The notes under the pieces were generated by a model that made no database searches, was not told the origin of the DNA, and saw only the letters and a program-made list of their open reading frames with translations. A program made the position numbers and the translations under genes. Below, one piece after another: positions 11,521-22,843 of a stretch of 64,000 bases of DNA. Source of the stretch: Chimonanthus salicifolius (Eukaryota; Streptophyta; Magnoliopsida; Laurales; Calycanthaceae); contig CM023537.1 of the NCBI GenBank assembly GCA_013350335.1, forward strand, positions 48,358,111 to 48,422,110, given 5' to 3'. Numbering within the stretch: position 1 is the stretch's first letter; each line of letters starts with the position of its first letter.

Positions 11521-13412
11521 AATCTTAATCATCCAATCTTCAATCACTCATCCACACCATCCATTAACCCAATCATGCAATCCAAACCATTCATTTCAAA
11601 CATCTCATTCATCTCATTCATAAAACATAGGAAAACCCTAGATCCACCTATTAAATCCAATCCGTTCATGCATTATGTTTAGATCTAGGACATTCAAACC
11701 ATTTATCATATAGATTAACCCTAGAATTAAGATCATCCATGCATTACCTATTCATCCATCTATTTAGATCATCCATCATACACCATAGCCATTAGATCTA
11801 AGCCAATCATTCATAGTCATCCATTTATAAACCCTAAGTCCCATGCACAAACCCTAAAATTTAGCATCTCATGCACATATCACATTGCATCACACGATAC
11901 ACACACACTCCATGCGCATACACTTAGTGGAAAATCCTTATTCTTTCTCTCCAATCTATCCACCTCACCTAGATCCTATCTTGTCTTCCAATCCAATCCA
12001 AACATAGCACACATGATTTTTGCACAACTCCATCCATCTCATTCGAATTTCATATTAGGTCAACTCTCCACATCACATCTCATCCATCCATTCATCCATC
12101 CTTTTAATCCCATCCATTGATTCATAATTGCACAACCCAAAACCCTAAACCACATAACCAAATTCGAATACCCCATTCCCAATTTTCTCTCCAATTCCTA
12201 TCTTCTCTCCAGTTGTTACTTAGCCACCAAGGCACCACACTCCAAATTCGTGTATAGCACTATGCAACCCTAGGTTTTCAATCTTTTAATCCCAATCACT
12301 CATATCCCATTAGATTTAATCTCATCATTTTATCCATTAACTTAAACTTAGATTTAATCTCCACCAGTCCGTCCATTTCTTAGCCTATAATACCTCATTC
12401 GACCATGGTGAAAATTGAATTAGACCTGGAGCTCAAGAGGACCTGAGATTGGAGACCACACCCTGAAGAATAAGAGATACTATGCTTCATGCGAATTTCA
12501 CGGAGTGTCCTGTAAGTTCGATTTTTAGTTGTCTTCTTAATAGTTGTTCCAATTCTTGTATTTAATTCTTCCATTAAATAAATAAGAGATGTCCATTTTA
12601 GATTCTTGAAAAGTCCAATTATTCAATATAACTGTTATGCTTTATTTTAATTTTAATTTACATTATTTGTTTAATTAAAGTCTTAGGTTGTGAATGTTGA
12701 ACCTAGGATCCAAACTTTAATTAGATTGAAGGGTATGAATTTAATTAAGAGGTGTAAATTGGTTTTTGAATTCTATGCGTTGAATTTCAGATCTAGATTT
12801 CTTGTTTATTTATTTACTTTGGGTGATGAGAGAATAATTTCATAACCACCTTTAAATTATGCATTTTTACATTATGTCATTTATTTTATTTGCAAATTTA
12901 ATTCATGTCTTTAGTTATGTTAGATCTTTTCATTGTATGTTGTATTTTAATTATTTGAATTCTTTTAATTCTCTTAATTTGTTTGTCATGTATTTTAAAA
13001 ATCATGTATTTTATTTCATGTATACAAATTACTCCTTCAATACTGGTTAACTAGTTTGAGATCTAATTTAAATAAACTTTAATTTTGTTTTCTAGAACTT
13101 AGGTGTGAGATTATCCATAAATTCTATCTTAATCATGTTTAAATTAATGTTCTAACTTTGGTTTTGAATTTTAAATGACAGATTGTTAACTTAGAAGTAA
13201 ATTTATAAAATTAGAATTGATTTTTATACTTTGATTTATTTTTAAATTTCTATATTTTCTAAGAAACATATTAACTCAAGCACTAGATTCCAAACATATA
13301 TATTTTGATTTACTTATGCATATATTTTGTTTGGTCTGTGTGGGAACGACCTCGCACTCATAACACTGTACTATAAATGGTTTGTGCTCTTGCGAGATTA
13401 TAAATTTAAAAC
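11521..13412 (-). repeat. Gypsy-type LTR, minus orientation
   Basis: The segment is an inverted match to 57,661-59,256. Shared blocks include tcttaggttgtgaatgttgaacctaggat and tttcagatctag followed by the gggtgatgagagaataattt block. On the minus strand its first part reads TCTCGCAAGAGCACAAACC and GAGGTCGTTCCCACACAG, words common at the start of a plant LTR class. It sits immediately upstream (minus strand) of a gag remnant, so it is the 5' LTR of that element. Its outer limits are approximate. Confidence 0.7.
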
Positions 13413-15601
13413 TTTCAGAAGGCATCAAGCGCAATGACTCACATTCAATGAACTCAATGGATCTTGAACAAATTAAGGAAATTACCTGACCTTCATGGAT
13501 CATTTTGAATGTAGCAACCCTTACCGGACATTGTCCAATAAATCAGTCTAGTTGGTTTCTACAAACCTTGAAACCCCAAGACCTGAGCTGGACCCAATTA
13601 AATTTAATTCTACCCAATCTATGCCTAACCTTAAACCTCACAAAACAAACCCTACATTTTCTCCCTTGGCCGCCCACAACCCTAAGAATTCTCCCTCAAG
13701 AAAACCTAGGCTGTCCAAGCACAAACAAATCCAAAGGGAATGACGTGTGGACTTGAAATGCCAGTCAAACAAGGAGAGCTAGGTGTGTGCTAGCTTGGTG
13801 GAGATTTCTTCATTCCTTTTTTATTTTGTGTTTTCTTAGAATTAATCCGCCATTGAATAAGCCTTCTTGGCACTTAGGAACATTTTTATTGGTTGCATTC
13901 CAAGCACAAGGATTGCTCCAATTGAGAGTCCAACCTTTGTGTATTTTCTTCTTTTCTTTTTGAAAATTTTCAAAATCCTCTCCTACTTTGGTGTGGTTGA
14001 CCAAAGCAAGATGGGATGGACTGCAGGTGTTTTATTTTGCCTATAAAAAGGCATGTAATTTTCGATTTTTAGCCAAGTCATATAATACACTTTTTTGGAG
14101 AAATACATTTGGACGTCTGTAGTATTTTGTGAAGCTTCTCAAGCCAAGAGTTGAACTTATGTCCAAAAGCAAGAAAGTACCATGGCCTTTTGATTTATAG
14201 TTGTGTATTATTAGGTTCTTAGACTAAGAATTTCATATTGTTTATGATTGATCTACTTTACTTTTCATTCGTATAAAACATTAAATCTTAAAAGAGTCCT
14301 TAAGTTAAAATCCAATAAGCACACATAATTCTCTGGTCGCTTGTCATCACGGGCTTCATTTGCAAACTCATTTGTAAACACTCTAATGACATCAATCAGA
14401 TCCATTTATCATGTCACGCTGGGGTAAAAGTGAAAATCCTCTCCAAGCCTGCATCATAAACCAAGGGTCAACCAACCATGGTTGGTGCAATTAAGGTGGA
14501 TTGTTTTGCTAACTAGGTTGACCTTATCCATGACACATCACTAGAACCAATGAGAAAAAAGAAAATGAAATTATAACCAATAAAAATCCTACATCTAAGC
14601 TTGATGAGTTGACACCAATTGACTTGTAAGGATGACATGAATTCCATGTGCTTGAATGAGGTGGACCAATGGGAGAAAGCCAACTAGGCTATATGATTCT
14701 TTCAACAATGTAGTCACACCACATATGCCCTAGTGACTCATCAAGCATTGAATTGGGTAAGTTGACTTCCATATATGCAAAGGATCTTGTGCATCAGAGT
14801 TACGTGAACTAAGTTGTTTCTTGAAGAATCCACTGAATCCACTAAAGCTTAAATGAGTCTTCATTGAGGTGCGACTTGACCATCATTAATATGGTCAAGG
14901 TGTATGTGGCATGCATACGTCATGTATCATATGCAAAATGCTCCAAGACTCATGTGGCTTGTGTGAAACATTTCGAAGCTTGGGCTTTGCATATTGGGCT
15001 TTGTCATGTGTTGCTTGAGTAGGCCCATAATTAGGCCCAAGCTCATTTGTGAGGCCCATAAGCATCAATTTATAGTGCAAATTAGGTGGTTTTGAACCAC
15101 CTTTGTTTTGATCTAATTGCTCATGGAAAGCCAATGCAATTCCAGCCACTCTGTCAAATTCATCCTCCTCCTCGTCTTTGATGTCCTCATTACCTCCATT
15201 AGAATTTATTCGGTCACTGATGCCAGCATCAAATAAGGTCTTTAGATTAATCACTCAACCAAAGTAGACTGATTTCAGATTTATCCTTTTTTCATAATCT
15301 TAGGCGGATCCAAGAAAAATGATGCGAACTCTTGTGCTAATATTAAATCTTTGTATCCATTGACCGATCTAAACTACTAAAATAAAATTAAGCTCTTTAC
15401 ATTATTCACTCGACCAAAATAGACAAATGAAAAAAAGATACCCACTTGATCCAAAATGAAAATGATAGTTAACTCTTAGATTTTTAACCAAAGTAAACTC
15501 GTATTGTTAATCTATTTAAAAAATAATATGAATAATGATACTAATAATAATCTTTCATCTACTTGATCTGAGGTTGAAATACACCATCAATGTGAAAGGA
15601 T
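13413..15601. other. Intergenic, no gene recognised
   Basis: The stretch is AT-rich with no recognised protein domain. A TATA-like ctataaaaaggc near 14,041 with downstream short leader sequence looks like an LTR promoter remnant, but I found no partner copy. One open frame at 14,895-15,254 is listed separately. Confidence 0.5.
14895..15254 (-). CDS. Unrecognised 119-aa open frame
   Basis: The frame starts with MINLKTLF and has an acidic patch (EDIKDEEEDEFDRVAG) near residues 23-38. No family motif, signal peptide or membrane segment is visible. It stands alone in repeat-rich DNA without a convincing promoter. It could be a gag or gene fragment, or chance; I do not assign a function. Confidence 0.15.
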   Translation of the reverse strand: MINLKTLFDAGISDRINSNGGNEDIKDEEEDEFDRVAGIALAFHEQLDQNKGGSKPPNLHYKLMLMGLTNELGPNYGPTQATHDKAQYAKPKLRNVSHKPHESWSILHMIHDVCMPHTP

Positions 15602-15610
15602 AAATTGCAA

Positions 15611-16625
15611 GGGTAGTGATCCTTTCATGGGTATTTTGTGTAACGCGACAAAGGATTTAAGGCATTATCTATTTTACCCTTCCACTGCCGTATGAGAGTA
15701 TTTAAAAAAAATTCAGTGATCCAGTCAATGAGCCGGTCAGTGATCCGATTTAAGTGGTCTGATCAGTGATCCGATTTGCTATTCTTTATAAAAAATACAG
15801 TCTCACTTAGATAAATTTCAGTGAGCCAGTCAGTGAGCCGATTTATTGTGATACCCTGCACACCAAACCAATGTGGGAGTCCCACATTGGTTTGGAAGGA
15901 AGAGAGGCTTGGGTGTATAAGAGGCCAGCCCACCATAAACTCGTAAGATGCGTTTTGGGCCTGGCAATGTGGGCCCGGACCCAAAAGCAAAAACCGCTCG
16001 GGCTCGCTTATGTGCGAGGCCCAAAGCAGACAATTTCTTACTGAGTTGGACCCTAGGCTTTGTGTTCGGATCGGGTCTTTACAAATGGTATCAGAGCCTC
16101 AGTTCAGCACTTTGACTGTGTGGGCCTTCCTCCTTCCCTAGTGTTGTTGAGCTAAGCCGGGTCGAACCGGGAGCGGCTCGAGGCTTTTGGGGGGATGATT
16201 GTGATACCCTGCACACCAAACCGATGTGGGACTCCCACATCGGTTTGGAAGGAAGAGGGGCTTGGGTGTATAAGAGGCCGGCCCACCATAAACTCATAAG
16301 ATGCGTTTTGGCTGGGCCATGTGGCCCGGGCCCAAAAGCAAAAACCGTGCGGGCTGGCTTGTGTGCAAGGCCCAAAGCGAACAATTTCTTATTGAGTTGG
16401 ACCCTAGGCTTTGTGTTCGGGTCGGGTCGTTACATTTATATTGTAGTGGAATGATCCGATGAGCCGATCAGTGATCCAGCGAGCCGATTTATACCGTAGT
16501 GGAAGGGTCAATGATCCGGCAAGCCGGTCAATGAGCAGATTTATACCGCAATGAAAGGGTAAAATGGGCAATACCCTAAATCCCGTGTCTGATTATACAA
16601 AACACTCGTGAAAGGATGGCTACCC
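15611..16625. mobile_element. Mutator-type MITE with long TIRs, split by a TRIM
   Basis: The ends are inverted repeats of about 85 bp: the left begins GGGTAGTGATCCTTTCATGG and the right, read inverted, GGGTAGCCATCCTTTCACGA, both continuing to TTTTACCCTT. The flanks carry a 9-bp target duplication (aaattgcaa at 15,602-15,610; gaattgcaa at 16,626-16,634), typical of Mutator insertion. Without the nested TRIM the element is about 420 bp. Its interior has short repeats of gtgatccgat and gagccgatc. No transposase is encoded. Confidence 0.85.
15847..16434 (+). mobile_element. TRIM retrotransposon 1 (complete)
   Basis: Two direct LTRs (15,847-16,083, 237 bp; 16,200-16,434, 235 bp) start TGTGATACCC and end in ACA. 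The 116-bp interior opens with AATGGTATCAGAGCC, an initiator-Met primer-binding site, and closes with the polypurine tract CTTTTGGGGGGATGA. A perfect 5-bp duplication TTTAT flanks the element. It has no coding capacity and must be moved by enzymes of another element. Each LTR contains a palindrome with 13-bp arms around gatgtggg/cccacatc. It is nested in the Mutator MITE. Confidence 0.93.
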
Positions 16626-16634
16626 GAATTGCAA

Positions 16635-17331
16635 AAGTAATTCATAACTTGGCCATTTTACATCATTTTTTACTTGTATGAATCTTGTTTTCATATTGCT
16701 TTTCTTTTAATACATGTAAAAATGACGTGGCCATTCAAATCGGTTGAAATAGAAGTACATCAGACAAAAATGGAGCTTATATGAATTTATTTTTTTCCGA
16801 ATTAAACTTAGAGTTGAAAAAGGGAAGTGGGGTCCTCAAACCCAACCAATAGACCCATTTACACCCAAATTAAGATCCATTGGCATCAATTTAGAATCTG
16901 GAACCACTTAGCCTTCTTGGACTCAAAACCCAATGACCAATCCTGCATGTGGTCTCAAGTTTGAATCGAGTCTGAAAATAGAAAATTATCTTCCAAACTT
17001 ATAGGTTGAATTTTGGAAGGTACAGAAGGAACGGGCGAACCCTTGCTGCTACTGTAACCAGTGCAAATACACTCAAGACGGAAGAGAAGCCAAGACCATC
17101 TCCAGTTTTGGAAGGAAATCACCAAAGGCGTTGGCACGGGGAGACTCCAACGAAAAAGAAGGGATACTAGTGCTGCAACCCGGTGAAGAGGCCGAGGAAA
17201 GAAGAAAAAAAGGGAGCCCAGGCGCCCGTAAAAGAAGAGAGAAAAACAGAGGGGAAAGAAAGAAACTCCAAACTTTTCGTAAATTATTTGAAACAAGCAC
17301 TCTTCGTTTAAGTTGAACACATTTAAGATAA
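16635..17331. other. Intergenic, GA-rich in its right half
   Basis: No gene is recognised. From about 17,090 to 17,280 the plus strand is purine-rich, so both strands give open frames of 60-120 aa of low complexity. These are not supported by any domain. Confidence 0.4.
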
Positions 17332-17340
17332 TTTTAATTG

Positions 17341-18687
17341 GGAAATGATTCGTGCACCCCCCACTTTACACAAATTCCAATTTTACCCCGCTTATTTTTA
17401 CTCATTTTTCTCTCGGCATCCGCATTTTTTCTCTCCTTCCCCTGCTTCCGCGTCCTGGTCCATTTTATTTCTCAAAGCCCTCTTTTTCTACTCCCATTCA
17501 ACGAAACATGCAACGTGCACTCTGAGAGTGGGATCGAAGCAGCAACCGTTTGCAAGTTTGGTGAATGGAAATTGGGTCTATGAGGACTCGATTTAAATGG
17601 ATTGTGGAGGTGAACGAGCTGGGAATAGGATTAATTAAAAGAAAAAGGTGAATGAGTGATGGGATTTAGGAATTGGGTGGTGCTGTTCTACACGAACAGA
17701 GACAGAGTGAAATGGGTGTTGCTTGGGGCATTGGTTGGATCTGGGGACGGGTATGATGAAAGAGTTTGGCAAAGTTGCAGGGAATGAGCTGAGTGAAAAC
17801 TATGAATGGAATTAAGGGACAATTGGGTTTGATCTGGATCAGGGAGTAGGGTGATGGTGTCGTTTTGGGAAATGGCTGAATGGTGAAGGATAGGAAACAA
17901 TGATGACTGAATGGAGAAAGGTTTGGCAGACCTGGTAACAGGGAAGGTAGATTGGAGAGTTGGGTTTGGAGGAAGGTTGGGCTACTACAGGCGAAGTTCT
18001 TAACACCATCTTAAAAGAAAACAGAGGCAAACTCTTGACCACTGGATTCTCGTTTCTTTCACAACCTCTAAGAACAAGTCACTACAATGTCACACTACAA
18101 GCAATACAGCCACTGCTATTTTTTCTCCCATGTGGCTGCTTCTATAATCCCTATTTGTCCTTAAATCTGCTGCAACCGCCGCTCAAACTGTCATTGTTCT
18201 GCTTGCCTGCAAACGTCGGTTCAGCTTCTGTGTTACCCCTCTGGTTTTCTTCGGATTTCTTCGATGGATTGCTGGACGATCTTGTCATCTACATCATCCT
18301 CTGCAAGCTCACCTCCAGCGCAGGATCTCCGTCCGATTTCATAAATGTCCTCATCACGCAATTACTCCTCGTCCTCGTCCTCTCTCTATATAGAAATAAA
18401 TACGGCTTTCACATCCTGACGATAAAAGAGAAGGATCTGATGAACAAACGATCGGATTAGATTTAATAGGAACACTGCTCAGCTCGGGCAATCCATCGAA
18501 GAAATCCGACCGATTGAGAAGTTGATTGCTCTGATTGAGAGGTCCAACCTGTGAGATGCATGCCGAGGTCGACCTCTTCACAAAGAGCAAGACGTTGGCA
18601 CTCAGGCGTGAGTGGGAGGGCAAAATTGAAAATCCAATTAATGGGAGTGGACGATGTGTAAATTTGGGGGTGCACGAATCATTTCTC
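17341..18687. mobile_element. Mutator-type non-autonomous element, 1.35 kb
   Basis: The termini are inverted: the left begins GGAAATGATTCGTGCACCCC and the right, read inverted, GAGAAATGATTCGTGCACCC, with similarity continuing about 50 bp. The flanks ttttaattg (17,332-17,340) and ttttaattt (18,688-18,696) agree at 8 of 9 positions, as for Mutator. The interior is less AT-rich than its surroundings and contains open frames (for example 17,960-18,460, 166 aa), but no transposase and no domain I recognise. It may carry captured gene pieces. An internal inverted repeat lies at about 18,248-18,270 and 18,489-18,511. Confidence 0.75.
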
Positions 18688-18696
18688 TTTTAATTT

Positions 18697-19528
18697 GTCA
18701 ATTTTAAAAATTAAATCTAGACAGTTTTTAATCACGTCTAAATGTTAAAAACTAAAAAATATATTTAAATTAGCTAACATGTCAAAATTCAGCTGCATTT
18801 GAAAACTTTAGCCATATAATCTAAAGCCCACAAAAGTAATGATTGCAAGTGAAAAAACAATTACTCAGAAGAAGTGGCACATGCTTTTGAATTTTTGTGC
18901 ATTGACAAATTTAAAGGTCTACAATTATTTTATATGCTTAAATTGAGCTCAAAACCATATCAATAATAATTTAAAAAATAATAAATTAAAGTATATAAAA
19001 CATGTGCTGGATTGAAACGAAGATGTTTCACATCATGCCTTCAGCTAGATATGCTTTAAACGTGGTACAAGTATAATTATGTCATTTCTCCCCTTTAAAT
19101 CAAATCATTTGGACATTAAGGGAAAGAGAAGTATTAGACTTGACTTGCCTCTTTTACATCCTTAAAAATATAATTACAGAATAAATCGCAATGAAATCCC
19201 TCAATTTAAGGAGGTAAAAGAGGAAAATCAACTCTAATAAGAAGGAAAAGGAGAAAAGGAAGTTCATCATTGATTTTTCATGTTAAGAATGTTGTAAATG
19301 TGGCAGACCTCATACATAAAATCCATATATCTACTTAATTTCATTAGGGCCTCGATTGTTGTATTGAAAGGTCCAAATTTGCGGAAAATACCTTAAAAAG
19401 CTTCAGCATATTCGAACAATTATAAGTGTGAAAAGTCTTCAATATATTAATGGAAAGAAGTATGATATGATGGAAACTTGAATAAAGAAAATTACAAAGA
19501 TGACAAAAGATATTATCTTTTTTTATAT
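18697..19528. other. AT-rich intergenic DNA
   Basis: I see no gene, RNA or recognisable repeat end here. Confidence 0.5.
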
Positions 19529-19688
19529 ATTTTTTTTAATTTACCTGTGAAATTTTGTGGGAAATTCATTAAAACCTCCATGGGTGATACCCACTGTCAT
19601 TAGGGCACACTAGGTGAGGCCATGAAGCTTGAACTTGACACCTCCTGCTTCTTAAGGTGGGAGATTATCGGTTAAGCTACACCCATGA
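19529..19688 (-). mobile_element. tRNA-derived SINE, minus strand
   Basis: On the minus strand the segment starts ATGGGTGTAGCTTAACCGAT, with an A-box-like TAGCTTAACCGAT (19,667-19,679) and a B-box-like AGTTCAAGCTTC (19,624-19,635). It ends in an A-rich tail seen as a T-run near 19,529. The ggtgtagct...cctcaccta...gtgtgcc layout matches the plus-strand SINEs at 43.2 and 43.7 kb. No coding role. Confidence 0.65.
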
Positions 19689-20246
19689 AGTTACATTTGG
19701 ATGAAGGGTAGATGGGAGAAAATGAAAGTACCACTCGTTTATCTCAAGTTTGCTAACAAAGAGAAGAAGCAAGAAAATTTATCCTCCTAGCACAAATTTA
19801 ATCATTCTCTCTCTTTAAAGATAAATTTGTAATTGTCAAATAAGATAATAAAAACTCTTCTTCAAAGAAACCGTGTAGATTTTACATTTCATCCCTAAGC
19901 GCTCTTTGTTGAAAAATAAAAACACTTATGTTGAAAGTGAGAATTTGATCTTCTTTCTCACATTTTTCTCTTTGTTCTACCTTTCTGGTGATTTTTCACT
20001 TTGCTACGTTATTTTTCCTTTATTAATGAGACGGGTTGGATTGCTAATTTTTTAAAAAGAAATTTATTTTATTATTGTTTCGGTCTTGCATGGATAGATG
20101 AAATTTCATTGATGATAAAATTTAATACAAACTCCTCCACGAAATTATTATAACTTCATAAGATGGACATGAAAAATCAATAGCCTACAACAATCAAAAT
20201 TTCAAATTATAAGATCATATGGCTAAGATATAACCCATTATACATA
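19689..20246. other. AT-rich intergenic DNA
   Basis: No gene or repeat end was recognised in this stretch. Confidence 0.45.
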
Positions 20247-20436
20247 CTCCCTCTGTCCCAAATTAATTGTCCTATATGGATTTTGAAATTGTCCCAAAAT
20301 AGTTGTCTCATTTGTATTTGTGTAGTACAAAATATGTTGAAAATGGATGAGATCACATGAATGCTAAGCTTATATAGAGAGTTCCTTAAAAAATACAAAT
20401 ATTTCAAATGAGACTATTAAAATGGGACGGAGGGAG
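20247..20436. mobile_element. Stowaway-type MITE (Tc1/mariner)
   Basis: The 190-bp element has the classic inverted ends CTCCCTCTGTCCC and GGGACGGAGGGAG and is flanked by the TA dinucleotide duplication (20,245-20,246; 20,437-20,438). It has no coding capacity and would be moved by a mariner-like transposase elsewhere. Confidence 0.92.
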
Positions 20437-20572
20437 TATTATTTTCTACATATCTCAATCAAGAATATTGCTATGTATATAATTGAGTCTTGAGAATTCA
20501 CCACGACTTAGTTGCATCATATTCTTTTATAAAATGTGATTACAGTGACCTTACGATTGGCATACTATAGTC

Positions 20573-20921
20573 TAGGGCTGCAACTCGGGTCGGGTTTTGG
20601 CCCGACCCACATGACCCTACCCGAGAAATCATGCGGGTCGGGTTGAGAATTTTGGGTCAGCGGGTCGGGTCGGGTTGAGAAAATAAAAACCCGCATGAAA
20701 TTCAGGTCGGGTCGGGTTGAGGATTTTACAAGTTATCCCGACTCGACACAATCCGACTAACCTGGTTAAAATTAGGCTAAAGGGTTTAGAATTCGGGTTG
20801 ATTTGGATTATAATTTGGGTCAGGTCGGGTTGTGAAGCTCGGGTCGAGTTGGGTCGGATTCCATATATATCAAGTCGGGTCGGGTTGGGTTTTAAAGAAC
20901 CCGACCCGAGTTGCAGCCCTA
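20573..20921. mobile_element. hAT-type MITE with perfect 8-bp target duplication
   Basis: The 349-bp element starts TAGGGCTGCAACTCGGGTCG and ends with the inverse, an exact inverted repeat of over 20 bp. It is flanked by the perfect 8-bp duplication ctatagtc (20,565-20,572; 20,922-20,929), typical of hAT transposition. The interior repeats words such as cgggtcgggttg. No transposase is present. A diverged relative lies at 46,997-47,337. Confidence 0.93.
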
Positions 20922-20937
20922 CTATAGTCTATATCAT

Positions 20938-21290
20938 TGTCACAAATGTCGTTCTCGAGATATTAATGGGGATTCGTAATATCGAGATATTTTCAAATTC
21001 TCTGGTTTTACAAAAACATTAACGAGAAAATCTCACAGAAAATATAATATTTAAATAAAAAATAGAATTAAATGAAAATATTAATAAAATAAAAAATCTT
21101 AATAAGGAATTTATCGGCAATTTACGACATATTATTACGATATTACAATTTATCATATTTTTAACGCAATTTTATTGGGAATTTACCGGAAATTTAACGT
21201 CGTGTCGGTAACTACGTGTTCTTAATGCGGTAATGGTATTTTGTCAATAAAAACATAAAACATTTAAAAATACCGCCGACATTTGTGACA
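20938..21290. mobile_element. Candidate MITE with 14-bp terminal inverted repeats
   Basis: TGTCACAAATGTCG at 20,938-20,951 is matched exactly in inverse at 21,277-21,290. The 353-bp interior is AT-rich and non-coding. No convincing target duplication was found, so the superfamily is open. It starts only 9 bp after the hAT MITE duplication ends. Confidence 0.5.
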
Positions 21291-21677
21291 TGTATCTATA
21301 TGATAAATCCAATCAAAATAGCTATGTTTAATACCGGTGTCACCATCATTTTGAATAAGATCATTTAAGTCATTTTTTAAGACCTTCATATTTAAATCAC
21401 TTTAAGTTAATTCTAATCTACATTTTTTTGGATTTTTAAATTATAGTTTAATTAATCAATCAAAGTGATTTGAAGACCATATATAGGGACCAGTGTGCCG
21501 GTCTATAATGTTGGGTTCATTTGAACGGTTTATGTTAAGATATAAAATCCACAAAAATCACATTGACTAGATCAATGAAGCCATATTTAAATTTTACTTT
21601 TTTAAGTTATTTTTTCAATCTTGAATTTTTGTAGTCTTGACTCGAATGATCAAATCAAATCAATTTTTTAGAAATTA
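21291..21677. other. AT-rich intergenic DNA
   Basis: No gene or repeat end was recognised here. Confidence 0.45.
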
Positions 21678-21686
21678 TTTTAAAAA

Positions 21687-22189
21687 GGCACCTCATGTAG
21701 ACACCCGATTTTTCTGCCTCCACACACCCGATTTCAAAAAATCAGATGAAATTACCATTCTACACCTCCTTGTTTTATTCATTCGAACGAACTATCAGTT
21801 CATTTTTAAGTTCGTTCGAATGAATGTACTCATCCAAACGAACAAATCAGTGTAGTTTCAGTTCGTTCGGATGAGTGTTCATTCGAATGAATGAGTCAAA
21901 TTTTGTGAAGGATTGACATATATATGTTCATTCTTTCGAATGAACAGTTAGTTCATTCGAATGAAATGTCATTCATTCAAATGAACCAAATTGTTCATTT
22001 GAACAAATGAACACTCATTCGAAGGAACGAAAATTACACTAAGGTATTCGTTCGGTTGAGTACATTCATTCGAACGAACTGAAAATTCGTTCAAATGAAT
22101 TCATATGCGGGGGTAGAATGGTAACTTCACCCAAAAATTCGAAAACGGGTGTGTAGAGGCAGATTTTTCGGGTGTTTGAATTGCTCGCC
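21687..22189. mobile_element. Mutator-type MITE filled with CATTCGAATGAA palindromes
   Basis: Inverted ends of about 83 bp (left GGCACCTCATGTAGACACCC; right inverted GGCGAGCAATTCAAACACCC, both running into CTGCCTC and later TTACCATTCTAC) are bounded by a perfect 9-bp duplication ttttaaaaa (21,678-21,686; 22,190-22,198). The interior is a dense series of short palindromes around ATTCGAACGAAT and CATTCGAATGAA. No protein is encoded. Related ends occur at 22.84 kb and at 51.0/52.4 kb. Confidence 0.88.
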
Positions 22190-22647
22190 TTTTAAAAAAT
22201 GCGTTCTTTTAGGACCTATTATTATCGCCATCAGTGGGCCCTAAATGGGGTCTCCACACTGTATTCTTCTAAGGAGTGCATTAAATATAAAATAAATTGG
22301 TATTATGCACAAAGCAATAGTTTGTTCTTTCATACTTATGTAAAGACCTCTAATTGCAGAAATTAAACAACTAAATACTAAATTCTACAACGTAATCTAT
22401 GATTTCTACAAATAAGGTACCAAAATTCATCTAATCTGAATTTTATGAACTCCGAGACTGATTAAGTGAAAATGGTATAGTTCTGGACTTTAAAAATCGT
22501 ACCCAAATAATTAAGAGGGAAGACAATTTTCCTTAATTCTTTGAGTACAATTTTTGAAGTAAAAAAATATATCATTTTCATTTAAAATCAATACCGGAGT
22601 TCATAAAATTTAGAGTAGATGAATTTTTATACCTTGTTTTAAAAAAT

Positions 22648-22843
22648 CAGTCGAGAAACGTCCTCGTTTGAAAATCCCTCTCCACAACCCACAAAGAGAA
22701 GAAAGTCCGCGTCTGAACAAACAAAAAATGAACTGGATGTTCATTCGGACGATCTAAAATGGAAGGGCAAAATGGTAATTTCACACTATTTTTGGAAAAG
22801 CGGTGTCTCTTAGCAGAAAAGAGGGGTGTCTAAATGGCAAGCC
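22648..22843. mobile_element. Fragment of a related Mutator-type MITE
   Basis: The right end, read inverted, begins GGCTTGCCATTTAGACACCC and continues to TTACCATTTTGCCCTTCC, the same family as 21,687-22,189. A gttcattcggacgatc word lies inside. I could not find a matching left end, so it looks truncated; the left limit is approximate. Confidence 0.55.

Noticed and set aside
17960..18460. 166-aa frame as a gene
   Set aside because: It lies inside a Mutator-type element, has no recognised domain and no clear promoter or splice structure.
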